Assembly (NCBI RefSeq): GCF_003364215.1
Contig: NZ_NXLU01000006.1
Span: 28,505-92,504 of the forward strand
From: Helicobacter cholecystus
GTDB taxonomy: Bacteria; Campylobacterota; Campylobacteria; Campylobacterales; Helicobacteraceae
Direction: 5' to 3'
Length of the DNA stretch: 64,000 nucleotides
The notes under the pieces were generated by a model. It saw only the letters and a program-made list of their open reading frames with translations. It was not told where the DNA came from and searched no databases. Position numbers and translations under genes: made by a program. Position 1 is the stretch's first letter; each line of letters begins with the position of its first letter. This document shows positions 1 through 9,635 of the stretch, piece after piece.

Positions 1-108
1 CTCACAGGAAGCAAAAGCTATGAAATTCTCTCCCTGCCTACAAGTAAAACTATTCCCAAATCCCAGTCCCATCTCTATATCAAAGAATTAGGAGATCATC
101 ATGCTTAA
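1..108 (+). CDS. C-terminal end of an unidentified protein (5' truncated by window)
   Basis: An open frame enters the window at base 1 and runs 35 codons to a TAA at 106-108. It overlaps the dapF start by 8 nt, the tight spacing typical of co-transcribed genes here. The tail ends in Lys-Glu-Leu-Gly-Asp-His-His-Ala and has no motif I recognise, so no function is proposed. The dapF ribosome-binding site (AGGAG, about 90-94) lies inside this frame, which supports translational coupling. Confidence 0.55.
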   Translation, partial: LTGSKSYEILSLPTSKTIPKSQSHLYIKELGDHHA

Positions 109-874
109 TTTAGAAAAATACAGTGCCAGTGGAAATGACTTCTTAATTACCCATACTCTCCCCTCTTCAATCAATCTCTCAGAACTTGCAACTAAACTTT
201 GTGATAGGCATAATGGAATTGGGGCTGATGGATTAGTCATTCTTAAACCTCATCAACAATATGCCTATGAGTGGGATTTTTATAATAGTGATGGTTCAAG
301 AGCTAAAATGTGTGGCAATGCGAGCAGATGTGTGGGATTATATGCATTTTTACATTCTCTTGCTCCACAAAAACATCAATTCTTAAGTGGTGCTGGTGTG
401 ATAGAAGTGGAAATTACACATCCAAACTTCCCTTATAGAGTCTCTAGCAATCTTGGAACTTATAAGATCTTTGCACTCAATCAAGATAATGGTTGGAATT
501 TTTTTGATACAGGCGTACCTCATTTAGTAAAATTCCTAGAGGATGAAGAAGAGTTTGAAAACTTTTGTATCCATTCTATGAAAGATTTGCGACTTCAGTA
601 TGATAGTAATGTCAATATTGTTTTCCCCACTCCTAAAGGCTATAAAATCAAAACTTATGAGCGTGGAGTAGAAGATATCACCTTAGCCTGTGGGACAGGG
701 ATGGCTAGTGTAGTAGCATCACTCTATGAAAAAGGAGAAATTAAAAATAATCAAGTCACCCTTATTCCCCCATCGGGTGAACATTTGCTTTTTGAGATTA
801 AAAATGAGCAAATTAGCTTTGAGGGACAAGTAAAAAAAATTGCAAAATGCAGTGTAGAACTTAAAGAAATATAA
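101..874 (+). CDS. dapF: diaminopimelate epimerase
   Basis: DapF interconverts LL- and meso-diaminopimelate in the cytoplasm. The product feeds peptidoglycan cross-linking (through MurE) and lysine synthesis (through LysA, encoded at 51.8-53.0 kb). The 257-aa protein is near family length. Both active-site cysteines of this PLP-independent racemase are visible: Cys71 in MCGNASRC and Cys197 in LACGTGMAS. The N-terminal SASGNDF motif is also present. The ATG at 101 follows a good AGGAG site and overlaps the upstream gene by 8 nt. Downstream it converges on tgt across a 173-bp gap that holds no gene and no strong terminator, only a weak AT hairpin at about 873-889. The identification is secure from the two cysteine motifs. 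Confidence 0.95.
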   Translation: MLNLEKYSASGNDFLITHTLPSSINLSELATKLCDRHNGIGADGLVILKPHQQYAYEWDFYNSDGSRAKMCGNASRCVGLYAFLHSLAPQKHQFLSGAGVIEVEITHPNFPYRVSSNLGTYKIFALNQDNGWNFFDTGVPHLVKFLEDEEEFENFCIHSMKDLRLQYDSNVNIVFPTPKGYKIKTYERGVEDITLACGTGMASVVASLYEKGEIKNNQVTLIPPSGEHLLFEIKNEQISFEGQVKKIAKCSVELKEI

Positions 875-1047
875 AATATAATTTTATAGTATTCAGTATT
901 GAGATAAAGTTTGTTATAGTCTATTTATTTTCATATTTAACAATCTTTTTAAAGCAAATTCCCTTTATTAGAATACTTTCAAAGTTGAAAAATATATGAA
1001 AAAACCATAATTTCAAAAAAGAGGGCAAATAAATACTTTCTTAATCA

Positions 1048-2214
<1,167 letters not shown>

Positions 2215-2222
2215 TTATTTTG

Positions 2223-2228
2223 TATAAT
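2223..2228 (+). promoter_or_regulatory. -10 element for the RCK-like/aroB/mscS operon
   Basis: A perfect TATAAT lies in the 72-bp gap between the divergent tgt and 2272 genes. It puts a start site near 2235 and a leader of about 37 nt before the ATG at 2272. As is usual in Helicobacter, no clear -35 is seen, only A/T-rich sequence. The prediction rests on sequence only. Confidence 0.55.
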
Positions 2229-2271
2229 TCTATCTTTTACAAACATCATTCCCAAGGGGTTTTAAGCAAAT

Positions 2272-3681
2272 ATGAAAAAAATTGGACTGATTTTAGAGGG
2301 AAAAACTGCTAAGAACTTCTTAGATAAGATCCTTGAACAATATCACAGCTCAAATTACTATACAATCCTCACCCAAGACCAAAACCTCATCCCTCAAACC
2401 TATCCTGATAATTTCAAATTCTTCTACGCCGATCCTACTTCACTTTTTAAACTTCAAAAAACCTTTAACGGTGAATTTGATCAATTTTTTCTCATTCTCT
2501 GTGATGTTGATGAACGCAAAGAAGTCTATACACTCTTGCGCTCACTCTTTGCAAAAGTTCCCATTGTTTTAAACTCTGCAAAAGCCCTTAAGGTAGAGGA
2601 TGAATTTTTAGAGCAGGTTTCTATCCCTTCTATTATTAGTAGCAAACTTTTAACCTTCTTACCCAATGCTCCAAGCACGATTTGGGATTTTGGATTAGGA
2701 AAAGGAGAGATTGCAGAGATTTTGGTGCCTAGTGGGAGTGCATATTGCCATCGTCAAGTTGGCTCTATTGCACAAAAAGATTGGAAAATTGCAGGAATTT
2801 ATCGTAAAAATGAGCTTTTGCTTAGCTCTTATTCTCTAAGCATCCAACCCAATGATAAACTTTTAGCTATCGGTGATCCTGTAATTTTAGGAAACATTTA
2901 TCGCCAAATTACAAATTCTCTTGGACAATTTCCTCTCCCTTTTGGGAAAGATATTTTTCTCTATCTTGATGAAGATATAATGAGTGAAAATGAAATTTTA
3001 AGGGATTTAGATGAAGCTCTATTTTTGCATCAAAAGCTTAATTCCAATCAATTATATATCACACTTTTACATCCTAAAAGTTTTGAGCTTATTGCACATT
3101 TAAAAAGTATTCAAGATCAAAAGGTGCATTGCATTATTGAATATAACAATAAGGACTTAGGAGAGGTTATTGAATTAGATAAAGCCAAAAGGATTGGATT
3201 AATAATCTTGCATCATCGCCTATTTAATGAGCATAGGGCACAACTTTATGAACTTTCCTCACCTGTTTTTAAAACCACCCAAATCTCTATTCAAGAATGT
3301 TTGGATTCTCTTGTATTTTTAGGGGAACACGAAATAGAAAATATTGCCTCAGTGGCTTTGGATATTACTTCTCAGCTAGAACTTAGTTTTGAAATGTATG
3401 ACTATGATGTAGATGGAAATTATCACACCCAATGCTTTGAGGTATTTAAATCTATTTGTGCAGTCTTTAACGCTCCTTTTAAATACACTCAATCCAATCA
3501 TAAAAATCCTATCTTTTATTTGCAAAGTCTTAAAAGACCTGCATTACAATTCCTACCCTTTAGTCATACCCTCACACATTCACTATTCACTAAGCTCACT
3601 TCTACGGATACCACATGCTTAAGCGCAGATTTGAATAAATTCCCTCAAATCTATATTCCCATCCCTCATGAAAACAATTAA
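2272..3681 (+). CDS. RCK/TrkA-C domain protein (COG3400-like), function unknown
   Basis: This 469-aa cytosolic protein is the homologue of the unnamed gene between tgt and aroB in H. pylori. The N-terminal ~125 residues look like a modified nucleotide-binding (TrkA-N-like) fold. They are followed, roughly at residues 140-205, by a recognisable RCK_C/TrkA-C domain (EILVPSGSAYCHRQVGSI through a KLLAIGDP segment). Such domains usually bind ligands or nucleotides and gate K+ channels or antiporters. The C-terminal half (about 210-469) contains no motif I know and no membrane segment. No Trk/Ktr channel gene is adjacent. The next genes are aroB (14-nt overlap) and an MscS-type channel, so an osmotic or ion role is possible but unproven. 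The ATG is preceded by an AAGGGG site. Confidence 0.7.
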   Translation: MKKIGLILEGKTAKNFLDKILEQYHSSNYYTILTQDQNLIPQTYPDNFKFFYADPTSLFKLQKTFNGEFDQFFLILCDVDERKEVYTLLRSLFAKVPIVLNSAKALKVEDEFLEQVSIPSIISSKLLTFLPNAPSTIWDFGLGKGEIAEILVPSGSAYCHRQVGSIAQKDWKIAGIYRKNELLLSSYSLSIQPNDKLLAIGDPVILGNIYRQITNSLGQFPLPFGKDIFLYLDEDIMSENEILRDLDEALFLHQKLNSNQLYITLLHPKSFELIAHLKSIQDQKVHCIIEYNNKDLGEVIELDKAKRIGLIILHHRLFNEHRAQLYELSSPVFKTTQISIQECLDSLVFLGEHEIENIASVALDITSQLELSFEMYDYDVDGNYHTQCFEVFKSICAVFNAPFKYTQSNHKNPIFYLQSLKRPALQFLPFSHTLTHSLFTKLTSTDTTCLSADLNKFPQIYIPIPHENN

Positions 3682-4681
3682 TCTGCACCACTCAAATATT
3701 CTCTTTAATCTTCCTTCAGAAATTGGGCATGAAGGAAGCGTATTGCTTATTAGTGATGAAATTGTTGCTACTTTATATTTACAAGATATTCTTCATCGTA
3801 TTAAAGCTCCACAAGTTTTTTCCTATATCCTCCCTAGTGGTGAGGGAAGCAAAAGTGCTAAAGAGCTTTTTTCTCTCCTAGAATACGCTATTTCTTGTAA
3901 GCTTGATAGAAAAAGCTTGATGATTGCTCTAGGAGGTGGAGTAGTGAGTGATATTGTTGGACTTGCAAGCGGTTTGTATATGAGAGGGATTGAATTTTAT
4001 TCTATCCCCACAACACTTTTGGCTCAAGTAGATGCAAGCGTAGGGGGCAAATGTGCAATCAATTCTCCACAGGGAAAAAATCTTATTGGTCTATTTCATC
4101 AACCCTCAAAAGTCTTTATCTCTCCCTCTTTTCTTTCTACCCTATCTCAAAGAGAATTTAATTCAGGGCTTGCAGAGGTAATAAAAATAGCAATTTGCTT
4201 TGATAGCTCTCTCTTTTACTCTCTCTTTTCTCCCCATTTTCTTAAAAAAAATTTAGAAGAAGTTATTTTTCAAAGCATCTCTCTTAAAGCCTATATTGTA
4301 AGAGAAGATGAGAGAGAAAGCAATCTTAGGGCATCTCTTAATTATGGACATACCTTTGGACATATCATTGAACAAGAAGGAGACTATAAGCGATATTTGC
4401 ATGGGGAGGCAGTCAGTATGGGAATGGTTATGGCCAATACTCTGGCATCTCTTTTTAATGGCTTTTCTCAATCTCAAGATATCATTGATTTGCTCTCACT
4501 CTATCATCTCCCTACTCACTACAAGATCCCTAATATTTCCAAATTTTTTAATGCACTTTTCTTAGATAAAAAGACACAAAATCAGCAAATAAAATTTATA
4601 CTTCCAAAAGAGATTGGAAGTTTTGAATTTGCTTATCCTCAAAAAGAAGAAATTATGGCAACTTTAAAGGAGTTTAAATGA
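3668..4681 (+). CDS. aroB: 3-dehydroquinate synthase
   Basis: AroB converts DAHP to 3-dehydroquinate, the second step of the shikimate pathway. It uses NAD and a divalent metal. Visible family motifs are the NAD-binding GGGVVSDIVGL, the IPTTLLAQVDASVGGK block, GKNLIGLFHQP, AEVIKIA and the metal-ligand segment NYGHTFGHIIE. At 337 aa it is slightly shorter than typical (about 340-360) but complete. It starts with ATG inside the 3' end of the preceding gene (14-nt overlap) and overlaps the next gene by 4 nt, so it sits in a tight operon. Its product ultimately supplies chorismate for the PabBC and chorismate-mutase genes near 50-52 kb. Confidence 0.96.
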   Translation: MKTINLHHSNILFNLPSEIGHEGSVLLISDEIVATLYLQDILHRIKAPQVFSYILPSGEGSKSAKELFSLLEYAISCKLDRKSLMIALGGGVVSDIVGLASGLYMRGIEFYSIPTTLLAQVDASVGGKCAINSPQGKNLIGLFHQPSKVFISPSFLSTLSQREFNSGLAEVIKIAICFDSSLFYSLFSPHFLKKNLEEVIFQSISLKAYIVREDERESNLRASLNYGHTFGHIIEQEGDYKRYLHGEAVSMGMVMANTLASLFNGFSQSQDIIDLLSLYHLPTHYKIPNISKFFNALFLDKKTQNQQIKFILPKEIGSFEFAYPQKEEIMATLKEFK

Positions 4682-6267
4682 AGAAGTGGTTATATATTTG
4701 CTTGATATCTGTTTTTTTATTTGCAAAAGATCAAGTCAAAGATCAGACTATAGAAGAAAAAATTAAATCAGTCAAAAATGAAATGATTATTTTAGATACT
4801 AAACTTAATGCTGATCAAAATGTCTGGATATACAAATACGGTAATCATGCAAAATATATCTCAATCACAAATCAAATTAAGGCACTTGAGTGGCAAATTA
4901 AACGTATAAAACCTACTTCAAAAAACAGTGATCAGCTCCAAATACTCAATAATCGTCTTGAAACTCTCCAGCGCCAAAAAGTATTTTTTGGTGAGATTGA
5001 GGGAAACCCTTATCAAGAACTTATAGAAGTTAAAGATATAGAAAAAATCCCCACAGTTACTAATCCTTTTGCAATTTTAGGAGCAAAGGATTTTATTAAA
5101 CAAATTCAAAATCAAGAGAAAATTCTACGCAACAACCTCGCTACTCTTAAAGAAACACTTATGACACTCCAAGACAAAAAAACCCTTCTTAATACTCTTC
5201 TTAAACTTGAAGATAAAGATGAGCGTCCTATTTTGCTTGATGAAATTCAAAAGATCCAAAATATTGAAATTGAACTGAAGTCTGCTCAAGGAATCTTAGA
5301 AACCTCTTTAGATGTATATTTCAGAAAAGCTAATGATATCATTAGCAAACTCAATGAGCAAATTCAACAACAAGTCATCAAAATCATTTATGTTTTTATC
5401 ATTTGTCTAACTATTATTTGTGCTGCCTTGGCTATTAAATTTGCTTTAAAAAAATATCTTGATCAAGAGCGTTTATATATTGCAAATAAGGTTGTCAATT
5501 TTGTTAATATTTTTATTATTGCCCTTGTATTACTCTTAAGCTACCTTAATAATATTACCTATCTTGTTACATTCTTAGGATTTGTATCAGCAGGTCTTGC
5601 TTTTGCAATGCGAGATTTATTTATGAGCTTTTTGGGCTGGTTTGTCATTATTATTGGTGGAGGATTGCATGTTGGAGACAGAATCCGCGTTCATCGGGAT
5701 AATACAACTTATGTTGGAGATATTTTAGATATCTCTATGACAAGAATCACTCTCTTAGAAGATGTAACACTTAATACCTATATGGAAACCCGTAGAGCGG
5801 GAAGAATCATTCTTATCCCCAATAATCTTATTTTTACAGCCATTATTTCAAACTATACGCATGGAGGAATGTCCACAGTTTGGGATGGGATTGATTTTAC
5901 AGTCACTTTTGATAGCAATTATAAAAAGGCAATTGAGATTGCAACAGAGGTTGCCAGAAAGCATTCAAAATCGCATACTGAAATCGGTAAAAAGCGTATG
6001 ATGAGACTTAAAGAACATTATTCAATCAAACGTATTAGCCTTGAACCAAGAGTATTTAATATGATTGAACCCAATGGAATGAGGATTTCTATTTGGTATC
6101 AAAGCAATGTCTATGCAACACTTAATCTTAGAAGCAATATTTGTGGCGAAATTATTGAAATTTTGGCAAAAGAGAGTGATATCAAAATCGCCTACCCAAC
6201 AACAAAACTTATTAATACTGGAAGTGATGGGGTATGGGAGAGATACACTCATCAAAATAATCCTTAA
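4678..6267 (+). CDS. MscS-family mechanosensitive channel with long periplasmic coiled N-terminus
   Basis: The 529-aa protein starts with a cleavable-looking signal segment (KKWLYICLISVFLFA). About 200 largely charged, coiled-coil-prone residues follow, then membrane segments near 235-260 and 275-325. The pore-lining and beta domain is the conserved MscS core: GLAFAMRDLFMSF, then GWFVIIIGGGLHVGDRIRV and a GDILDIS beta stretch. This gives an inner-membrane, tension-gated channel in the larger MscK/YnaI-like size class. It overlaps aroB by 4 nt and precedes mtaB by 14 nt. The C-terminal domain (about 400-529) is the vestibule region. The family call is firm; the gating stimulus is not knowable from sequence. 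Confidence 0.85.
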   Translation: MKKWLYICLISVFLFAKDQVKDQTIEEKIKSVKNEMIILDTKLNADQNVWIYKYGNHAKYISITNQIKALEWQIKRIKPTSKNSDQLQILNNRLETLQRQKVFFGEIEGNPYQELIEVKDIEKIPTVTNPFAILGAKDFIKQIQNQEKILRNNLATLKETLMTLQDKKTLLNTLLKLEDKDERPILLDEIQKIQNIEIELKSAQGILETSLDVYFRKANDIISKLNEQIQQQVIKIIYVFIICLTIICAALAIKFALKKYLDQERLYIANKVVNFVNIFIIALVLLLSYLNNITYLVTFLGFVSAGLAFAMRDLFMSFLGWFVIIIGGGLHVGDRIRVHRDNTTYVGDILDISMTRITLLEDVTLNTYMETRRAGRIILIPNNLIFTAIISNYTHGGMSTVWDGIDFTVTFDSNYKKAIEIATEVARKHSKSHTEIGKKRMMRLKEHYSIKRISLEPRVFNMIEPNGMRISIWYQSNVYATLNLRSNICGEIIEILAKESDIKIAYPTTKLINTGSDGVWERYTHQNNP

Positions 6268-6281
6268 AATATCGAGGAAGA

Positions 6282-7535
6282 ATGAAATTAAAAGTCTATT
6301 TTAAAACCTTTGGATGTCGTACCAATGTTTTTGATACACAGGTGATGATTGAAAATCTCAAAGATTTTGAAGTCACACAAGAAGAGAGTGAGGCAGATAT
6401 TATTGTGGTGAATTCCTGCAGTGTCACCAATGGTGCAGACAGTGGAGTTAAAAATTATCTAAACAAAATGAGTAAAACAGATAAAACACTCTATCTTACA
6501 GGATGTGGAGTTAAAACTAAAGGCAAAGAGTTTTCTACCTTGGTGCGTGGAGTATTCGATCACGCTCATAAGGAAAATATCAATCGTCTTTTACAAGAAA
6601 AAAAGCCTTTTTTCTTTACCTCATCTCCTGAAGAAAAGCATATTGATCAAACCCTTGTGAGTGAGTTTGCAGGAAAAAGTCGTGCGTTTATTAAGATTGA
6701 GGAAGGATGTGATTTTGCTTGCAGTTATTGCATTATCCCTTTTACACGTGGAAAAGCACGCAGTCTCCCCCAAGACTCTATCCTTAAGCAAGTCTCTCTT
6801 TTAACACAAAATGGAATTGAAGAGATTGTACTGACTGGAACAAACATGGGAAGTTATGGGAAAGATACTCAAACTTCAGTAGCCAAACTCATTAAAGAAA
6901 TTGCAAAAATTGATGGAATCAAACGTATCCGTATTGGCTCACTTGAACCTAGTCAAATTGATGAAGAGTTTTTAGAGCTTTTAGGAGAGAGTTTCTTAGA
7001 AAAACATCTTCATATTGCTCTGCAACACTCTCATAATACGATGCTTGAGATAATGAATAGGGTCAATCGTTTCGAGAGTGATTTATCCTTATTGTCCAAA
7101 ATTGCTTCCAAAGGCTTTGCAATAGGAAGTGATTATATTGTAGGGCATCCTGGAGAGAGTGAAGAAATATGGAAAGAGGCTTATAATCATCTAAAACTCC
7201 TTCCACTCACTCACATCCACCCTTTTATTTATAGTCCAAGAGATGGCACACCTTCAAGCAAACTTGGGCCAAGAATTAATGGCAATATTGCTAAAGAGCG
7301 ATTGCATCAGCTCAAAGCACTCATTAGTAAAAAAAATATTGCATTTAGAGAGCAAAAACAAAAACTTGAGGTTTTAGTAGAAAGCTATACAGATGGCATA
7401 GCTATAGGATTGGATCAATTCTATAATAAAATAAAAATTCACACTCCTATAGCCCCCAAAAATCAATGGCTTCAAATTACTGAGTATGAGATTTTAAAAG
7501 ACTATAATCAAACTTTTTTAAAGGAGGAAAGATGA
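6282..7535 (+). CDS. mtaB: tRNA N6-threonylcarbamoyladenosine(37) C2-methylthiotransferase
   Basis: MtaB is a radical-SAM enzyme that adds a methylthio group to t6A37 of ANN-decoding tRNAs. The 417-aa protein has the N-terminal UPF0004 domain with three cluster cysteines (Cys12, Cys46, Cys75). The radical-SAM motif CDFACSYC follows (Cys143, 147, 150), and a C-terminal TRAM-like stretch (about 350-410) completes it. The related MiaB acts on i6A, but the short N-terminal domain and the CRTN/NSCSVTN forms fit MtaB better. Upstream SD-like GAGGAAG is well placed. The stop overlaps the next ATG by 4 nt. Confidence 0.88.
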   Translation: MKLKVYFKTFGCRTNVFDTQVMIENLKDFEVTQEESEADIIVVNSCSVTNGADSGVKNYLNKMSKTDKTLYLTGCGVKTKGKEFSTLVRGVFDHAHKENINRLLQEKKPFFFTSSPEEKHIDQTLVSEFAGKSRAFIKIEEGCDFACSYCIIPFTRGKARSLPQDSILKQVSLLTQNGIEEIVLTGTNMGSYGKDTQTSVAKLIKEIAKIDGIKRIRIGSLEPSQIDEEFLELLGESFLEKHLHIALQHSHNTMLEIMNRVNRFESDLSLLSKIASKGFAIGSDYIVGHPGESEEIWKEAYNHLKLLPLTHIHPFIYSPRDGTPSSKLGPRINGNIAKERLHQLKALISKKNIAFREQKQKLEVLVESYTDGIAIGLDQFYNKIKIHTPIAPKNQWLQITEYEILKDYNQTFLKEER

Positions 7536-9127
7536 AAAAACTCATTTTAGGCATCTCTCTTGTTGGCGTATTTTTAGCAATGATTCTTTTTCTTTCTTTT
7601 AAAGACTATTATCAAACCATTGGACAAGCCCAATTCCACTCCCTTATACAAAATGCTCAAAAGTTTGAAGTTGATGCTCATTATTTGTATTTTCAAGCCC
7701 AAGGGCAAAATTACAAAATCCTTAGAAATCCTTCTCTTCTAGCCCAAATCCAAGATCCAATCATAGAAAAAAGTCGATGGCTTACTTATGTGTTGATTTT
7801 ATTTCTTTTATGTGTAAGTGGAATTGTTGTCTTTTTGCTTAGACATAAGCTCTTCTCTACTCACTCCACTCCTATCCCTCTACCCACTCAAAAAGAAAGT
7901 AAAACCTCTATCATTACTCCCTCTTTCACCCCTTCTTGCATTACCCTTGATTCCCTTGCAGGAATCAGTGAAGTCAAAAATGATCTCAAAGAAATTCTTG
8001 ATTATCTTAAAAACCCTAACAAATATAAAAAACTTGGACTTAGAATGCCAAAAGGAATTCTTCTTGTTGGACCCCCAGGAGTAGGAAAAACAATGCTTGC
8101 CAAAGCAATGGCATCTGAGGCAGGTGTGCCATTTTTTTATCAAAGTGGAAGTAGTTTCTCCCAAATCTTTGTAGGTTCAGGAGCTAAAAAAGTCCAAGAA
8201 CTTTTTTCTCAAGCCAAAGAAGCCCAAAGTGCAATCATCTTTATTGATGAGATTGACTCTGTGGGAAAAGAGAGAGGCAATGGAAGAAATGATGAGAGAG
8301 AAAGCACCCTTAATCAACTTCTTACAGAAATGGATGGATTTAATGATAGCTCCAATCTCATTATCTTTGGAGCAACAAATCATGTGGGTGCACTTGATGC
8401 AGCCTTACTTAGAAGTGGAAGATTTGATCGAAAAATTTATATTGATTTGCCTTCCCCTAAAGAAAGGGAGGAGATTTTTACCCTTTATTTAAAAAATAAA
8501 CAATTTAATTTTTCAATTGCAAAAATTGCAAGTGAGTGCTTAGGCTTTAGTGGAGCTATGATTGAGAGCTTAGTTAATGAAGCTGGATTACTGATGCTTA
8601 GAGATGGGCGCAAAATTATAGAAGAGCAAGATATTCAAAGAGCTAAAAGTAGGCTTACTCTCTCACTTAAAAAATCCCCCCTTCTTACCAATGAACAAAA
8701 GAAAATTCTTTCACTCTATCAAGCCTCTAAGGCCCTCTTTGCTTTGAAATTTCAAATAGGTTTTATCAAAATCTCTTTGCAAGAAGAAGAGAGTATATGG
8801 GAAAAACAAGAAATACAAAGCCAAGAGCAAGCACTCAATACCCTAAAGCTTCACCTCATTGGCTATATTGCACTCAAATTTTTTTACAATCAAAGTTATA
8901 CCTGTGTTCAAAATGATCTTAAAATTGCAAAACAGTGGAGTGAAAAAATCACCCTTGAGTATGGAATGGGGGAGAAGCTTTTTGAATATGATCACAAGCT
9001 CTTATCTCAAGCACAGCAAGAGTGTAATGTCTTTTTACAAGAGCATACAGATGAGATAAAAACTCTCCAAAAAATACTATTGCAAAAAGAAAGCCTTACA
9101 TTTACACAAATTCATGCACTACTTTAG
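7532..9127 (+). CDS. FtsH-like AAA+ membrane protein lacking the zinc-protease motif
   Basis: The 531-aa protein has the FtsH layout: a TM helix at about 4-22, a small periplasmic domain, a TM helix at about 84-104, and a complete AAA+ module. The module shows Walker A GPPGVGKT (180-187), pore loop FVG (213-215), Walker B IIFIDEID (235-242) and the second region of homology with the arginine finger RSGRFDRK (294-301). In true FtsH the HEAGH zinc motif follows the AAA+ domain. Here the aligned place reads YQASKA (396-401), and no HExxH occurs anywhere, so peptidase activity is not expected. It is probably a membrane-bound unfoldase or a partner of the genuine FtsH encoded elsewhere. It overlaps mtaB by 4 nt and bioV by 14 nt. 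Confidence 0.88.
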   Translation: MKKLILGISLVGVFLAMILFLSFKDYYQTIGQAQFHSLIQNAQKFEVDAHYLYFQAQGQNYKILRNPSLLAQIQDPIIEKSRWLTYVLILFLLCVSGIVVFLLRHKLFSTHSTPIPLPTQKESKTSIITPSFTPSCITLDSLAGISEVKNDLKEILDYLKNPNKYKKLGLRMPKGILLVGPPGVGKTMLAKAMASEAGVPFFYQSGSSFSQIFVGSGAKKVQELFSQAKEAQSAIIFIDEIDSVGKERGNGRNDERESTLNQLLTEMDGFNDSSNLIIFGATNHVGALDAALLRSGRFDRKIYIDLPSPKEREEIFTLYLKNKQFNFSIAKIASECLGFSGAMIESLVNEAGLLMLRDGRKIIEEQDIQRAKSRLTLSLKKSPLLTNEQKKILSLYQASKALFALKFQIGFIKISLQEEESIWEKQEIQSQEQALNTLKLHLIGYIALKFFYNQSYTCVQNDLKIAKQWSEKITLEYGMGEKLFEYDHKLLSQAQQECNVFLQEHTDEIKTLQKILLQKESLTFTQIHALL

Positions 9128-9635
9128 TGGTTTTTGCTTCACAAATGAGAGGGAGCTTTTCTCTCACTTACCCCTCACCCAAGATCTCTTTACACTCACG
9201 GGTTTTAGTTATGGGGCAATTAGAGCTTTTAAAATGGCTTTATTGAGTATTCAAAAGGGCAAAAGGATTCAAACCCTCAATCTCCTCTCCCCTGCTTTTT
9301 TCCAAGCCCAAAGCACTGCCTTTATCAAAATGCAACTTTTAGGTTTTCGTAAAAATCCTCAAAACTATATGAAAAATTTTCTTTCTCTCTGTGGCCATTG
9401 TGAAGAAAAATATTTCAAAGCTGGAACACTTGAGCAACTAGAGGAATTGCTTTATTTTAAATGGCAAGAGGAAGAATTAGGGCAACTGCTTAACTGTGGA
9501 GTAAAGATTAATGTATTTTTAGGAGGGGAAGATAAAATCATTCCCTCCCTAAAGGCTAAGGATTTTTTTCTTCCTTATGCCACAATTTATTTTTACAAAA
9601 CTTTTAACCATTGCCTGAATTGCGATCATCTTTAA
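9114..9635 (+). CDS. bioV: pimeloyl-ACP methyl ester esterase, BioV type
   Basis: This 173-aa compact alpha/beta hydrolase matches the Helicobacter-restricted BioV. BioV hydrolyses pimeloyl-ACP methyl ester to release pimeloyl-ACP for biotin synthesis, replacing BioH. A nucleophile elbow GFSYGA (Ser32) is followed by an acid in FLGGEDK (Asp140) and a late histidine in TFNHC (His166), giving a complete triad in the correct order. The protein is far shorter than BioH (about 255 aa) because the cap is reduced. The ATG has no strong ribosome-binding site and overlaps the ftsH-like stop by 14 nt, so translation is probably coupled. Its 3' end overlaps the convergent gene by 32 nt. bioD lies separately at 53.1 kb. 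Specificity is inferred from family resemblance and genus. Confidence 0.78.
   Translation: MHYFSGFCFTNERELFSHLPLTQDLFTLTGFSYGAIRAFKMALLSIQKGKRIQTLNLLSPAFFQAQSTAFIKMQLLGFRKNPQNYMKNFLSLCGHCEEKYFKAGTLEQLEELLYFKWQEEELGQLLNCGVKINVFLGGEDKIIPSLKAKDFFLPYATIYFYKTFNHCLNCDHL

Noticed and set aside
7532..9127. Naming the AAA+ gene ftsH as an active protease
   Set aside because: No HExxH motif or third zinc ligand is present anywhere in the C-terminal region.
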